A program made the position numbers and the translations under genes. Below are positions 29,058 to 39,905 of a stretch of DNA of 64,000 nucleotides, one piece after another. Source of the DNA: Tricholoma matsutake (Eukaryota > Basidiomycota > Agaricomycetes > Agaricales > Tricholomataceae); assembly GCA_026075535.2 (NCBI GenBank), contig AP026548.1, positions 8,060,001-8,124,000 of the forward strand, written 5' to 3'. Every line of letters starts with the position of its first letter. Positions within the stretch are counted from its first letter, which is position 1. The notes below the pieces were generated by a model. It was given only the letters and a program-made list of their open reading frames with translations. It had not been told where the DNA came from and searched no databases.

Positions 29058-29440
29058 TCCACCGGTAAAAGAACCAAAGTGTTTTGAATAAACTACATGA
29101 AAGCAGTCTCAAGAAGTCCTTATTCTGTTGCAATTTAACCTTTTGCATTTCTGATGTCTGAACAAGGAGACTCACACACTACAGTCGGCTTTCTCATACT
29201 GCATAGCCTCAGGACCAGCTCTAACCCTATGCAAGATGAGATATATGCAACACGGAAATATGTCACACTGTGGGACACCTGTGACCCCCCTACAAAGTGT
29301 GACATTGATTCAGCCATTTTATACAGCCATTGAGTATACATTCAACTACTCTAGTTTACTGTAAAATAGCTATCTAATGATGATTGAGTGCAGTTGAGAA
29401 GATCGTCGCGCTGTAGCTGTGCTCTGTAGCTGCGCAAATG
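29058..29440. other. no gene seen between hAT and pogo remnants
   Basis: No motif or ORF of note; presumably holds the terminal regions of one or both transposons. Confidence 0.5.
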
Positions 29441-31544
29441 TCATGGCAATTCAAGAGAAGAGTCGAGATCCCCATAGTTAATGCACACTTTCTCAAGCAA
29501 TGCACACAGATTTATAACCTCTTGACGAGGAAGATGATATTTATCATCGTTGTCTTCATCTGAGTCATTGTCTGAGTCATCGAGCTCAATTATCTCACCC
29601 CGTGCAATGGCCATCTCGTGCTGGACCTCAGCAACAATCTCCGCATCACCTCCTTCAAATCTATATGGTGAATCACCAATTTCACGTTCTTCAATTGGGT
29701 CGACAAGGTCCTCAAGGGTGGGTGGGGGTCCTATGATTTGCTTGCGCTTGACTAGTTCCTTGACAGTGTTCATTAAGTTTTTTTCTGCTTTGATGATTTG
29801 AGAGTCGGAAATGGATGTGGGATCAGATCATACTTGAGCTAGTGGAGGTAATCTGATCATTAATCACAGCAATTGAGTTGTCGAGGAAAGTTGTGCTAGC
29901 GCTTCTTGTGCTTGTATTATGTCGCCCTCTGCATTCATGACCACGTCAAGAGCGGGTTGCCAATCTCGTGTATTGTATCGACTACCGAGATGTGTTTTCA
30001 ACTGTTCCTCGGCAGCAGGTAAGGTCATGTTGCTTGTTGCAAAGTTTCAAAGTATTTCCCATGTGCCACAATCTGAGCGCAGAGATGATGTCTCGTATAT
30101 GTCATCTTGTAAGAGTTCCCTGTAGAATAAATGGATAAATGTACAAGATAATCAATTTCTGCCACTGGTGCTTACGTACCCTTGAATTGTTGTGTGGCCC
30201 CAGCAATTCTTAATCGTTGATGCCTCCACCTGTCTCCACACCATGCGTGCCATCAGCATTCCTTCCATCAAATTAATCTTGTAAATGTCACGTTCCCCTG
30301 CCTCATCCCTCTCGATCGCTCAAATGCAAAACTCTTGGTGGTAGTGAGCTTTAAAACACCTGATGATTCCTGTGTCAAGCGGTTGGACAAATGAGGTCAT
30401 ATTGGGTTCAAAGAACACAAGGCAAATATTTTGCGGCTCATACTGAATATTATGACCCGAGAAGTTGTTGAGTGTGAAGCAGATATGCCAGTTCTGCTGG
30501 TGCATTTTTATGTCAAAATCCTTGATATATCTGAAGGCAGTCGCAGATTAGATCTGCTGCCCTCCTTATGAGAAAATGATTTGCTTACTCTTTGAACAAC
30601 TCAGAGGTCATCCAAGCCTTCTTGTTGTTCCGATAGTAAAAACCGTGCTCAGCAGGACTCTGCTTTTTGAAGCAGTGCGGCTTTTTTGCCTTACCAATAT
30701 ACATTGGTGGTAAGCACTCACTTCCATCTGCGTTACACGCGAAGAACATCATAATCCTAAACTTTTCTTTCTTCTTTCCAGCCATCTGCTTTGATGCAAG
30801 CCCTCGATCCAGCGGTGCACTAATGGTTTAGATTAGGACACTGTCACAGTGACGATAATCAATTTTTTCTGCTTACAATGCAAACAGGCTGCTTTCATCA
30901 CCATTCCATCGATCCCACTCAGCATATGTCGCCAAAATCATCCCTACACACTTCTGTTCTTCTCTCACAGCCTCAATATCAACAGATCCTGCTTCTCCAT
31001 GTCGACGCCTCTCCTTGTAGCCATACGCCTTACAGAATGGAGCAATCCAACCATCTCCACTCAGGCACTCCACTTCAGGGACATCAAACTGTTCTTCAAA
31101 TTTAAGTCGCTTTGCCTTCAACATTGGGCCATTAACTGTCTCTCCCTTCTCCTCCATATGCCTTACCCAGAGAACGAGGGCCCTCTCAACATCAGGTCTT
31201 GTGATGACACATGGACGCTTCAAAGAAAGCGCATTAGGGTGAGATGTGATGTGTTTCTCGAGTTCTTCCCGTGACTTTATCTTTCTGGACAGGGTACACT
31301 GGTTGAATGACAATGCACCATCAGACTTCGAAGCAAAGTGCTTCACGATGTCGCCTTGGGTCATTCTGGGGTGCTGGTCAATGAATGCAAAAACTGTCAT
31401 CCAGTCGTGCAGAGTCAAGTTTTCGTGCTTTTCCTTTACCGTCCTTGCAGAAGTTTTCGGTGCATCCTTCGGAACAGGAACCTTGGGCTTTCGCTGGTAG
31501 GGTTTGGGCTTTTCTCGAGGCTTCCAAGTAGGCTCTGGGGGCAT
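29441..31544 (-). pseudogene. pogo/Tigger-type (CENP-B HTH, DDE_1) transposase
   Basis: Four exons, my model: 31544-30877, 30819-30589, 30530-30180, 30119-29441, summing to 643 codons. The N-terminus has a Lys/Pro-rich start and CENP-B-like helix-turn-helix (MTQGDIVKHFASKSDGALSF, then a second HTH ending in WVRHMEEKGE). Catalytic region: WNGDESSLFAF, DRGLASKQMAGKKKEKFRIM, FACNADGSE and NNFSGH, where relatives have LLLDNFSGH. The middle Asp is therefore Asn. In-frame TGA codons lie at 30322-30320, 30049-30047, 29866-29864 and 29830-29828, each where CGA would restore Arg. The C-terminus is acidic (DDSDNDSDEDNDD). No TIRs or TA duplications located. Confidence 0.85.
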
Positions 31545-32237
31545 TTTGTCAAACACATAAATTTTCGAGGAGTTACTTATGAGGCGAAACATGGCATTAA
31601 TTTTTTTCGCACTATACTTTCCTTGGAAGTAGCTATCATTCTTATATATTGTGATTCTGGGCATGACCGAATCGCTGACTGGGTGATCTTCCACAATTGC
31701 CGACACAAATGCAGTGGTTTGATAATGCATATTGCTGCCCCCAGACCTATGCATGATGCACCTCATATCCCTGCGTCCCATGGTGGTTCCGATGCAAAAG
31801 CTATGCAACATGAGAATTATGCAGGATTACGTCATGCATTATGAGAAAGTCGACTGTATCAAAAGACCCCTCTGTGGTCATCGTATGGTGAGATGAGCGA
31901 CAATGTACTATCCTAACAGACACAAACAACCTGCAAGTTCGGAATTAGCGCGCAGCTGAACGAGCTCTTAGTAATCCGGTGAACTAATAATTATTTGACC
32001 CTGGAATTAAGGCCTAAGGGTCTATGGTAGGTATGGCCATGGGGTTTGCCTGTATAGCTTATTGCGTGATGATCGTGGTAGAAAGAACTCGATTCTAAAG
32101 CAGGTTATGTAAAGAAGTTGTCGTAGCTGAATATTGCCTCACTTCACCAAGACCAGATCGGAAAGCCGAAGTGATGGGAATGACAGAAGAGGCATAAGTA
32201 CATATTAATGTTGAGAGTATAAGATATGATAGATGCA
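31545..32237. other. boundary between transposon island and gene space; no gene
   Basis: The reading frame upstream of the pogo start stays open to 31811 but has no motifs. From about 31850 I see only unstructured intergenic sequence to the MAD1 stop. Confidence 0.5.
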
Positions 32238-34745
32238 TCAGATCTCCACACCAGAACCACCCCCATTCCTCTTCGAATTGTCATAACATTCCAGCGTCAC
32301 ACTAGCCAAGAACCCGGGTATGCATTGTTCATTCTCGATCCAATACTGCATCAAATTTGGCAAATCTTGCGGGCCGCCCTCGCCCTGCGCCACCAACTGC
32401 ATCTTCACGCCCTCCGCATTCGACGTCGGTTGGAAGACGAATGCCGCGTTAAGATCGTACACCGAGGTGACGCGCACCTGCCCGTTATCATAGAACGCGA
32501 GTTTAAGCCCGAGAATTGACGCTATCGCTTCTCGGAACTCGGCACTTTTGGATCGGAAGACCTGCGTAAGCAAGGAAGAGTGAGAACCACTCGATCCTAA
32601 AGGGGGACAAGCGGCAAGACCTTACCTGTTGCAGCCGCAATAGGCGCTTCTCCTTCTGCTTGACAACCTCCTCAAGTTCCGTCTTCTCCTTATTCACAAG
32701 CTCCCAACTCTCTCTAGGAACGAGCTCCCCCTCTCCCTCCCTTTCCTTGCCCCCAGCACGCACCCCACCTTCCTCTAGCTCTCTCAAGCGCCTCAACAGT
32801 GCCTCGTTCTCACCCTTCAGCCGGTCCATCACAGCCTGCCGCAGGTCTACCCACTGCTGCTCCGGGTTATCCTTCAATGATAGCACACGCACGCCAGAGG
32901 GGACATGTCGGCCCGCACCGATTTCCCCGCCAAGTTCGAAGAGGGATTGTTCGAGCTCTTCGATCTTGTCGAGGTGTTGCTTGGATTCGACTTCTGCTGC
33001 CTCCAACACTGCACATCCACGGTTAATACAGGGACTAGATACGTAAGATATTGAACTGTACATTTTTGCAGGTCGAGTTTCACCTGCTGAGCTTGCTCGA
33101 TTTCGATGGAGAGAGCCTCTCTGCTCCGCCCATGCCCTTGCCCGAGGGAGGCAGAGTCTCCACCAAGGGCATCAATCTCCTTTGTAAGCTGCGCATTAGT
33201 GTCCTTGAATTCTTGCAGAAGGGTTTCGAGCTGTTCGATCCGCTGTGCCTTGGACAAGTCCAGTACGGCACCTTCACGGTTTGCTTCTGCGTTAAAGCTT
33301 GCCTGTAAAACGCATACGCCAATAAGGATACCAAAAAATGGAAAGAAGGGAAGTGTAAGCACCACCAAGGCATTCAAAAATCCCACTTCACGCTCCGCCA
33401 AAGTCACCCTTTGCTCCTTCCGTCCGACCTTCTCCTTTAGCGCGTGCACATCCGCCTGTAGTGTTTCGATTGTGAGGAGCGCCTCGCTCTCCCGCCGCTC
33501 AAGATCCACGATCTCTGCCCCCCGCCGCCGCAGGAGCGCGACAGTCACACCCTGCTCCTCAAGCAGACGAGCGTGCGCCAGCCGGAGGTCGGATAAATTC
33601 TTAGTGATGGAAACGGGTGTCTTGGAGGACATTGACGGAGAGGATTCGGCAATATTGTTATTAGCCCTGCATATCGCGTTGAATGTTAGTCTTATGCTTT
33701 GGAGCACGATTTAAATAATAAGCTACAAACCATGTCTCACGCTCGCGTCGGCCAGCCTCCACTTCCGCCTCGAGCCTGACGACCTTTTCCCTCAATTCTT
33801 CCATAATCCGGACCTTTCTCTCCAGTCCACGTTTCTCTTCCCTCAGCACTTCAACACTCGCTTCCTTCACACGCAAGATATTCACCTCTCCTGTAAGCTT
33901 GGCATTCTTCGACTCCAAGGAGCGAAGGTACTCCGCCTGGCGATGCAGCTCTTCCCGAACGATGCCCATGTCCTGTTCCTCCGATGTAGCATGAACGAGG
34001 GAGGCCTGCGACGTACCGAGGTCTGAAAGTTGGGCTTCGAGGGAGTCGATTGTGACGCTACGTGAGTTAGCTATGTGTTGGGCTTGAGAGAGCTCTTCCT
34101 GAAGTATTGAAGATTGATGGGTGAGAGTGGTGATTTGGGATTTCTGGGAGGCGATGGTTTGAGTGGTGCTTCGCTGCAAAGAGGAATGTGCGTCTTGCAG
34201 GTCGACGAGCTCTTCCCTTAGAGAAGAAAGAGAATTTCGGAGCGAACGAAGATCGCTGTCGGCTTTCCCCTGAAAATGTAGGAAATTTTGTTATTGTGAA
34301 GTTTTATCAAAGTAACGATGCGAACCTTTTCCTCCTCGTGTTCTGCTCTCTCCCGTTCTTTCTCTTGCCTCTCTTCTTGTTCTCGGTCCGCAAACCACCG
34401 TCTATCTCGTTCCAGTCTTTCTACCTGTAAATCTCGTTCTCGGAGCTTTGTCTCAAGCTCCATTCTGGTTGTTTGTGCCGCCAGTAGTTGCCGTTCCAGG
34501 GTTGCATGGGCTATGCTAGATGTAAACACCTGTGTTCTTTGCTGCCGCTTTGCTGTAGAAAGCTGAGGATCTAAAGATAATAACTGGTTAGAACATTTCA
34601 GAATCCTTTGAAAACGTGAATAAATATTTGACTTACCTCGTTCTAACTCTGCTGCTAATGTATCTCGCTTTGTCGCAGTGGACCGCAGCGAGAAGACACC
34701 ATTTTGTGATTTATTTGCGGGCGTCACGAACTGGTCGCCATTCAT
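32238..34745 (-). CDS. MAD1: spindle assembly checkpoint protein Mad1
   Basis: Seven exons: 34745-34637, 34570-34326, 34269-33731, 33666-33366, 33302-33062, 33008-32626, 32561-32238; 713 aa, close to human (718) and yeast (749) Mad1. Nearly the whole protein is coiled coil rich in Glu, Arg and Leu. A Mad2-interaction motif reads RVLSLKDNP. The C-terminal globular domain is recognisable (RLQQVFRSKSAEFREAIASILG...YDLNAAFVF...KMQLV...IPGFLASVTLECY). Mad1 recruits Mad2 to unattached kinetochores and nuclear pores. The RLK motif needed for Bub1 binding in other species reads RLQ, at an exon end. Divergent from the DUF262 gene with 72 bp between start codons. Identification is firm. Confidence 0.93.
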
Positions 34746-34817
34746 AGTCAAAAGACAAGTCAGATATTTTGTTGACAACTATTTACGTGTTCTGCACCTT
34801 TCCCTTCTCCTAACACG
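34746..34817. promoter_or_regulatory. short bidirectional promoter, MAD1/DUF262 gene
   Basis: Only 72 bp separate the two divergent start codons, so transcription starts and 5' leaders must be very short or overlap. No clear TATA box. Confidence 0.5.
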
Positions 34818-37282
34818 ATGAACTTGGACGACGACTATTCGGATCTCACTGACCTAGATTCTGCAGACGAGTACAATGAGAAGCCAAAGAAGAAAACCGC
34901 GCAAAAGAATCCCAAGGACGGAGCCTACAAAATCAAAAATGCGTTGAAAGTTCCCCGTGCCACCACATACACCGCGCAAGCATTGTATGGTAAGAGAGCG
35001 TTTTTTTTTAACATTTTAACAATCTTTAAACCTGTCACAAAGATCAGATACATAGCTGCGATATCAATCTGGAGCCAGAATATCAACGAGGTACTATTTT
35101 GAATCTGATCTCCAACGTGAGTGTCGAAACTGATTGACGTGATCAACACCACAGATGTTGTATGGCCAGAGACGAAGCAGATTGGGATTATCGACTCCGT
35201 TTTTCGCAATTTTTACATACCGCCGGTGATCTTTGGTGAGATATGTTAATGCTCGATGTCCGTTATGTTGTTGGCTTATTTTATGTCCGTTAGCTGTGAA
35301 CACATCCGATGATGGTTATGAGACGAGGACTTGCATAGATGGGAAACAACGATTGACATCTATTCAGAGGTCCGCAATCGTAATCCCCTTTCCATTATCA
35401 TAATTCTTAGGTTGTCAATTTATTTCATTAAGATTCATGGATGGTTTTGTACGTCACATCCTGGTTCCTTCGTTAGAACATTGCTTACTTGGATATAGAT
35501 TCCTCGTTGGTCAAATCTTTTGCGAGATCTCCAACATTACTAATCTCACTGCTGGCCTTACAAAGACAAGGACCCGTAAGTCCTAACGAGGCACTCGTGT
35601 TCCTCTGCCTAATAATGACCCGAACCCCCTAGTTTAACAGGTGAACGGTTATGGTACAAAGAAGTTCCCTCTGGGAAATCGGCACGAGCCAGAAAACTCC
35701 TCCCCGAGAGATACCGTCGTGTATTCGCAAACAAACAAATCGTCTGTGTAGAGTATCACGACATCACTGACACCGATGAGCGTGAGATCTTCCAGGTAGA
35801 CCCTGTCTCGTTATACCACTTTTCTATCGTTGATGCATTGAACTAGCGTGTTCAACTCGGAATGGCATTAACACCAGCCGGTTGGTATCTATTTCCGCCA
35901 GCCCTCTACGTCTGACCCATTTCCTCCTCATAGAAAAACTGCAAGTCATCAGCACCTCCCGTGCTGCTTTCATTCGCGAACTGCAGGCCAAACACCTCAA
36001 AGAAGATGGTGCACTCGCCGGCGAAGCACTCGAATGGGACCGGAGCCGCGGGGGTGACTTCCGATGCCTCGCTCAAGCAGTGTACTGTATGGAGTCCTAC
36101 GGCCTTTCCCTAAAAAATGCCGGTACCATCGTCAAACTCGAAAAATGGCTCTCCGAAGCCGTCCAGTTCTCGGATTCCTTCCGCGGGAAGGTGCAAGACA
36201 CATTTCAAGTGTTCTCGGAGCTTGTGCTAGACAACAACGTGAACAAAGTGTTCAAGAGCCCGGCGAAGGTTTCACCGATTGAGTTTGTGATGATCAGCTT
36301 GCTGGTCGCGGTGCATAAGGACCGCATGAGCAGGGCACAGCTAGCAGGTGCGATCGGTGATATGAGGTCCGATGTGCGAGATACACACGTGGATATCAGG
36401 ATGAACGATCGTGTGGCAAAGACGATGTTGGACTTCATTCGGAATGCGAAGGGGAAGGTTGTTCATGAGGGAGGTATTACTGGGTCGGGATCAGGATCGG
36501 GATCGGGTGAGAAGAGGAAACGCACGTCAGCCAGTGATGAAGGGGATGCGGTGCCCAGAGTCAAGAAGGCTACTCCCATCCCACCCAGAGACAATGTTGC
36601 TCGAACAGCTTCTACCTCTTCATTTTCATCTAATACCGCCCGCACTTCTGCTGTCCCTGCTCGAACCTTAACAGCTTCTACCTCTTCATTTTCATCCAGC
36701 ACTACTACTGTCCCCGACCGCATGGCTGCCCTCCGCGCTGCCAAACTCGCCACCCGAACTTCTACCCAGAACCTCGACCTCAACCACAATCAGCAATCAC
36801 CTCTTACTTCGCAATCCCAGCCCCAGCCTTCCCTCCAGCCCAACGGCATGAACCTCTCCATCCCTCAGCTCCCCTCGCCTGGCCAAACGTTCACCTTCCT
36901 CAGCAGTCAAAATTCACCATATCAGCACTCGCAACACCAGCTGCCGGCCCCGGTACCATTGCAGCCCCCCGTTACCTCGATAGACATGTCGCTCATGGCG
37001 CAGATGATGCGCTCAAATACAACGGTTGCGGCCGCTGCAAAACCGAACCTAAGCATAAACACAAATGGCTCAACTAGCCATCGACCCTCTTTTCCTCCAC
37101 GGCCCGCTTCATCCGATAGAGATAGGGACAGAGACAATAGAGACAGGGACAGGGATCATATACCGAGCAGGCCACACCACCACGATGAGGATTACTATTC
37201 CAGAGATCGACATCGCATGCCGTCTGGTTCAAGTTCGGGGGTCAGTGGGAGGGGATCGGGGTGGGGTACGAGAGGACGGTGA
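34818..37282 (+). CDS. DUF262 (ParB/GmrSD-N-like) domain protein
   Basis: Ten exons: 34818-34989, 35043-35090, 35155-35235, 35294-35369, 35433-35448, 35499-35505, 35566-35575, 35633-35795, 35847-35880, 35934-37282; 651 aa. The DUF262 core spans about 55-215: EPEYQRDVVW...KQIGIIDSVF...PPVIF, the signature CIDGKQRLTSIQRF, then MDGFIPHKDPLTGERLWYK and RVQLGMALTPAEKLQ. A helical domain follows to about 400, then a low-complexity Ser/Pro/Gln tail with an Arg/Asp/Ser-repeat end. In bacteria DUF262 is the nucleotide-binding nuclease half of GmrSD-type restriction enzymes; the fungal role is unknown to me. The three consecutive micro-exons (16, 7 and 10 nt) are required to recover the family motif and keep frame. 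Confidence 0.82.
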
Positions 37283-39905
37283 CACCCTTTGGCACGTCAA
37301 TGGTTGTCAGGATTTAGCATTGGTCTCTACCCCCGTTTGATTGAAGCAGAGAAAGGTGTTAAGATAAAGGTCGTTCTAATTGTGGAAATGCAGGGCAACT
37401 ACTCGGTCACCGATAGCTTGGATGGCACTCCACTCTCCTGATGCACTCAGTTCTTGTTTGAAGCTGCTGTGTGTATCGCGATATGCAGGATAGTTTATCG
37501 GCGCTGGCTATGAAGGGAAGCTTGAAGATATTTCCCGAGTGTCACTTTTTTAAAGTTGATATATTTATAATAATATAATACTTGTAGCACCAGTTACTCG
37601 TGCGGTAAGATTGCAACAACCTATAGACTGTAATCGACGTACTAGTAGGTGGAATCGCACGACTCGGATAATGTTACATGTTACCTTTCATCTGTGTTCG
37701 TCTATGAGCCCTACAGATCCTAAAAATGAAAAGTACAGTTAATCTCCATTCATATGACTGAGACAAGTCGTTTGGATTCCCCCCGATCACCTGTTATCAC
37801 ACGTAGTCATGTCGCTCAAACCCAATCGGCTATTATGTATCCATACTTTTAAAAAAAAGCTACCCTGCAAGTTCATAGCGTCATGGACTTCCTGCGCTGA
37901 GCCATAGTGGCAGCCTGGCAGGACGAGCTTTTGTTCCGAATTGCTCGCCTACTTACGACAGACGGTAACGAGTCTAAGGACAGCGCATGGTCCGCAGGAC
38001 TTGGTGCCTCACTGTGCCTCATTGTCGGACACCCGCAGCACTGACGTCATACATATGCCTTTTATTTCGGCATTCTCGGCTATCATCAATACGTCATCGT
38101 CAGCTCTTATCAACATGTCAAACTTCCTACTCCGAATATCGGCTCTTGAATCTGCAATTTCATTCTCTGCCTGGCATCTTCCAGATGCTGCACGCAGGAA
38201 GTCATCCATTTATGAAAAAGACTGGGATGTTGAATCTATGAGTGGGTGACCTCCCGTAAGGATCTATGTAGAGACTCTAAACTTCCATCAGCCGATATGC
38301 CGATGCCGAACTTCAATTCTGTTCCTGAAAACCAACAAAATCTACAAGTCCGATCTCGAGGCCTCAAAGACCCAGTTGCCTCTATGTAGACGATTTCCAC
38401 CTCGCTAAATGAGATCGGTGTGATATGAGATGTTCATATTTTGTGATCAGAACGCTTGTTTGGGGAATACATATGATCTTGTCCTTACGGTGAAAAATCT
38501 ACGAAGGTTGATATTCAAACACATTCGAACTCCGACATTACCCCAACTTTCTAACGTCAACCCATAACCCAGTGATCGATAATGAGATTAAATAATGAGC
38601 GCTGAGCTGTTTCCCCTTCGTCCAGACGACCGGAGGCCGCCAGCGAGTCGTCAAGGCACAGAAAAATCAGTGGCAGGCGCAGCCAAAGATGACGATCCAA
38701 AAGACGATTTCGAAGCTTAAGGGTGATTTGTGTGAAGATTTAGATGGCGAATCTTTTTACAAGAGGCGACGCCGCGTAAAGGCTCGTAAGTGTTATGTAA
38801 TTTTGACCATGAGAAACCAGAAGGAACATTGAATCATCGTCGCAGAATGAATCGCAATTCAACAATTTTTGACGATTCAAGCGACGTTCAGCGTCGCTGA
38901 ATCGCCCTCTGAATCTTCGCCTTGGATGTTGGACCGCTACTATTACTTGACTACATGAAAACCACCCTCGCCTCATCGCTTGTAACTTTGAATGCATTTT
39001 TATTTTATATAATACTGGGCGTGTTGGTTATCATCATTCCTTTTAGAAAACAGACTGGGTGGTAAACTGGAGATGAAACGGAAAGTTATATAAGGTGCCA
39101 TTTCATGCAGTGTTCACCAGAAACACTAGGTGGATCTAAACAAAACACGCTCCAAGATTATAGTGCCTGGAGTGAGTCAATTGAAATATTAAGCAGGCTT
39201 CTTAAAACTCCACTTGACGTGCCGGGCGGCACAGACGTACATAATACATAAGTGACCTATTTTTTAGATCTCAGTGGCATCTCACCCCGCACGGTAAAAA
39301 ATGCGCGACCTATCGTTGCAATAAATATTACACCAATTCCAGGCCATAGTTAAGGGAGAGAGCTGCAGAAGTTGCAGACATGTACTAGTACAACAGATTA
39401 CAGGGGAATGTGTGCATAGCGTTGACATAAGTAGCGACGTTGGGACAACGTATTTGCAAATGACCTGTAAAAAAAAAACACGCAAGCGAGGTTTCAGCCG
39501 ACGCAGGCCTTTAGTATCCCTTTTATGGTTGAAGAGACACAACATGTTGAAACGTCCTTCTGTACGAGAGTCAGTCCGGAGTTTAAATTCCAATATACAT
39601 ACTATCGGAGATTTAGATTTAGGTCTCCATACCACGTGTCAACACTGCGTTGGGCCGGCCGCCAGTGGATCTTCTCAAAACGCGTAGTCCTCTAAACACT
39701 CTTCAATTAGGCCGCACGCCGGAAAATCTCAAATGCACCTCGCGGGGGTCTATGTAAAGTACAACCGAGCACACACTGAATAATTGCCCCGAGCGGAGAC
39801 TCAAATTTCATAGCCTTCGCTGGATTCCTTTTTGCTGAAAGTGAAAGCGAGGTATATAACCATGAAATTGTCTAGCGACGCTCATCCTGCAACGCGACCA
39901 TTACT
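37283..39905. other. long intergenic region, no supported gene
   Basis: ORFs at 37941-38249, 38740-38997 and 39282-39687 lack motifs and splice structure. A hairpin sits at 38873-38904 (CGATTCA(A)GCGACG against CGTCGCTGAATCG). The right end holds the P450 promoter. Confidence 0.5.
39853..39859 (+). promoter_or_regulatory. TATA box of the P450 gene
   Basis: TATATAA lies 53 bp upstream of the chosen ATG. Confidence 0.5.

Noticed and set aside
37059..37282. Asp/Arg repeat end of the DUF262 protein as an SR splicing factor domain
   Set aside because: Short, low-complexity and without RS dipeptide runs; only noted as a disordered tail.
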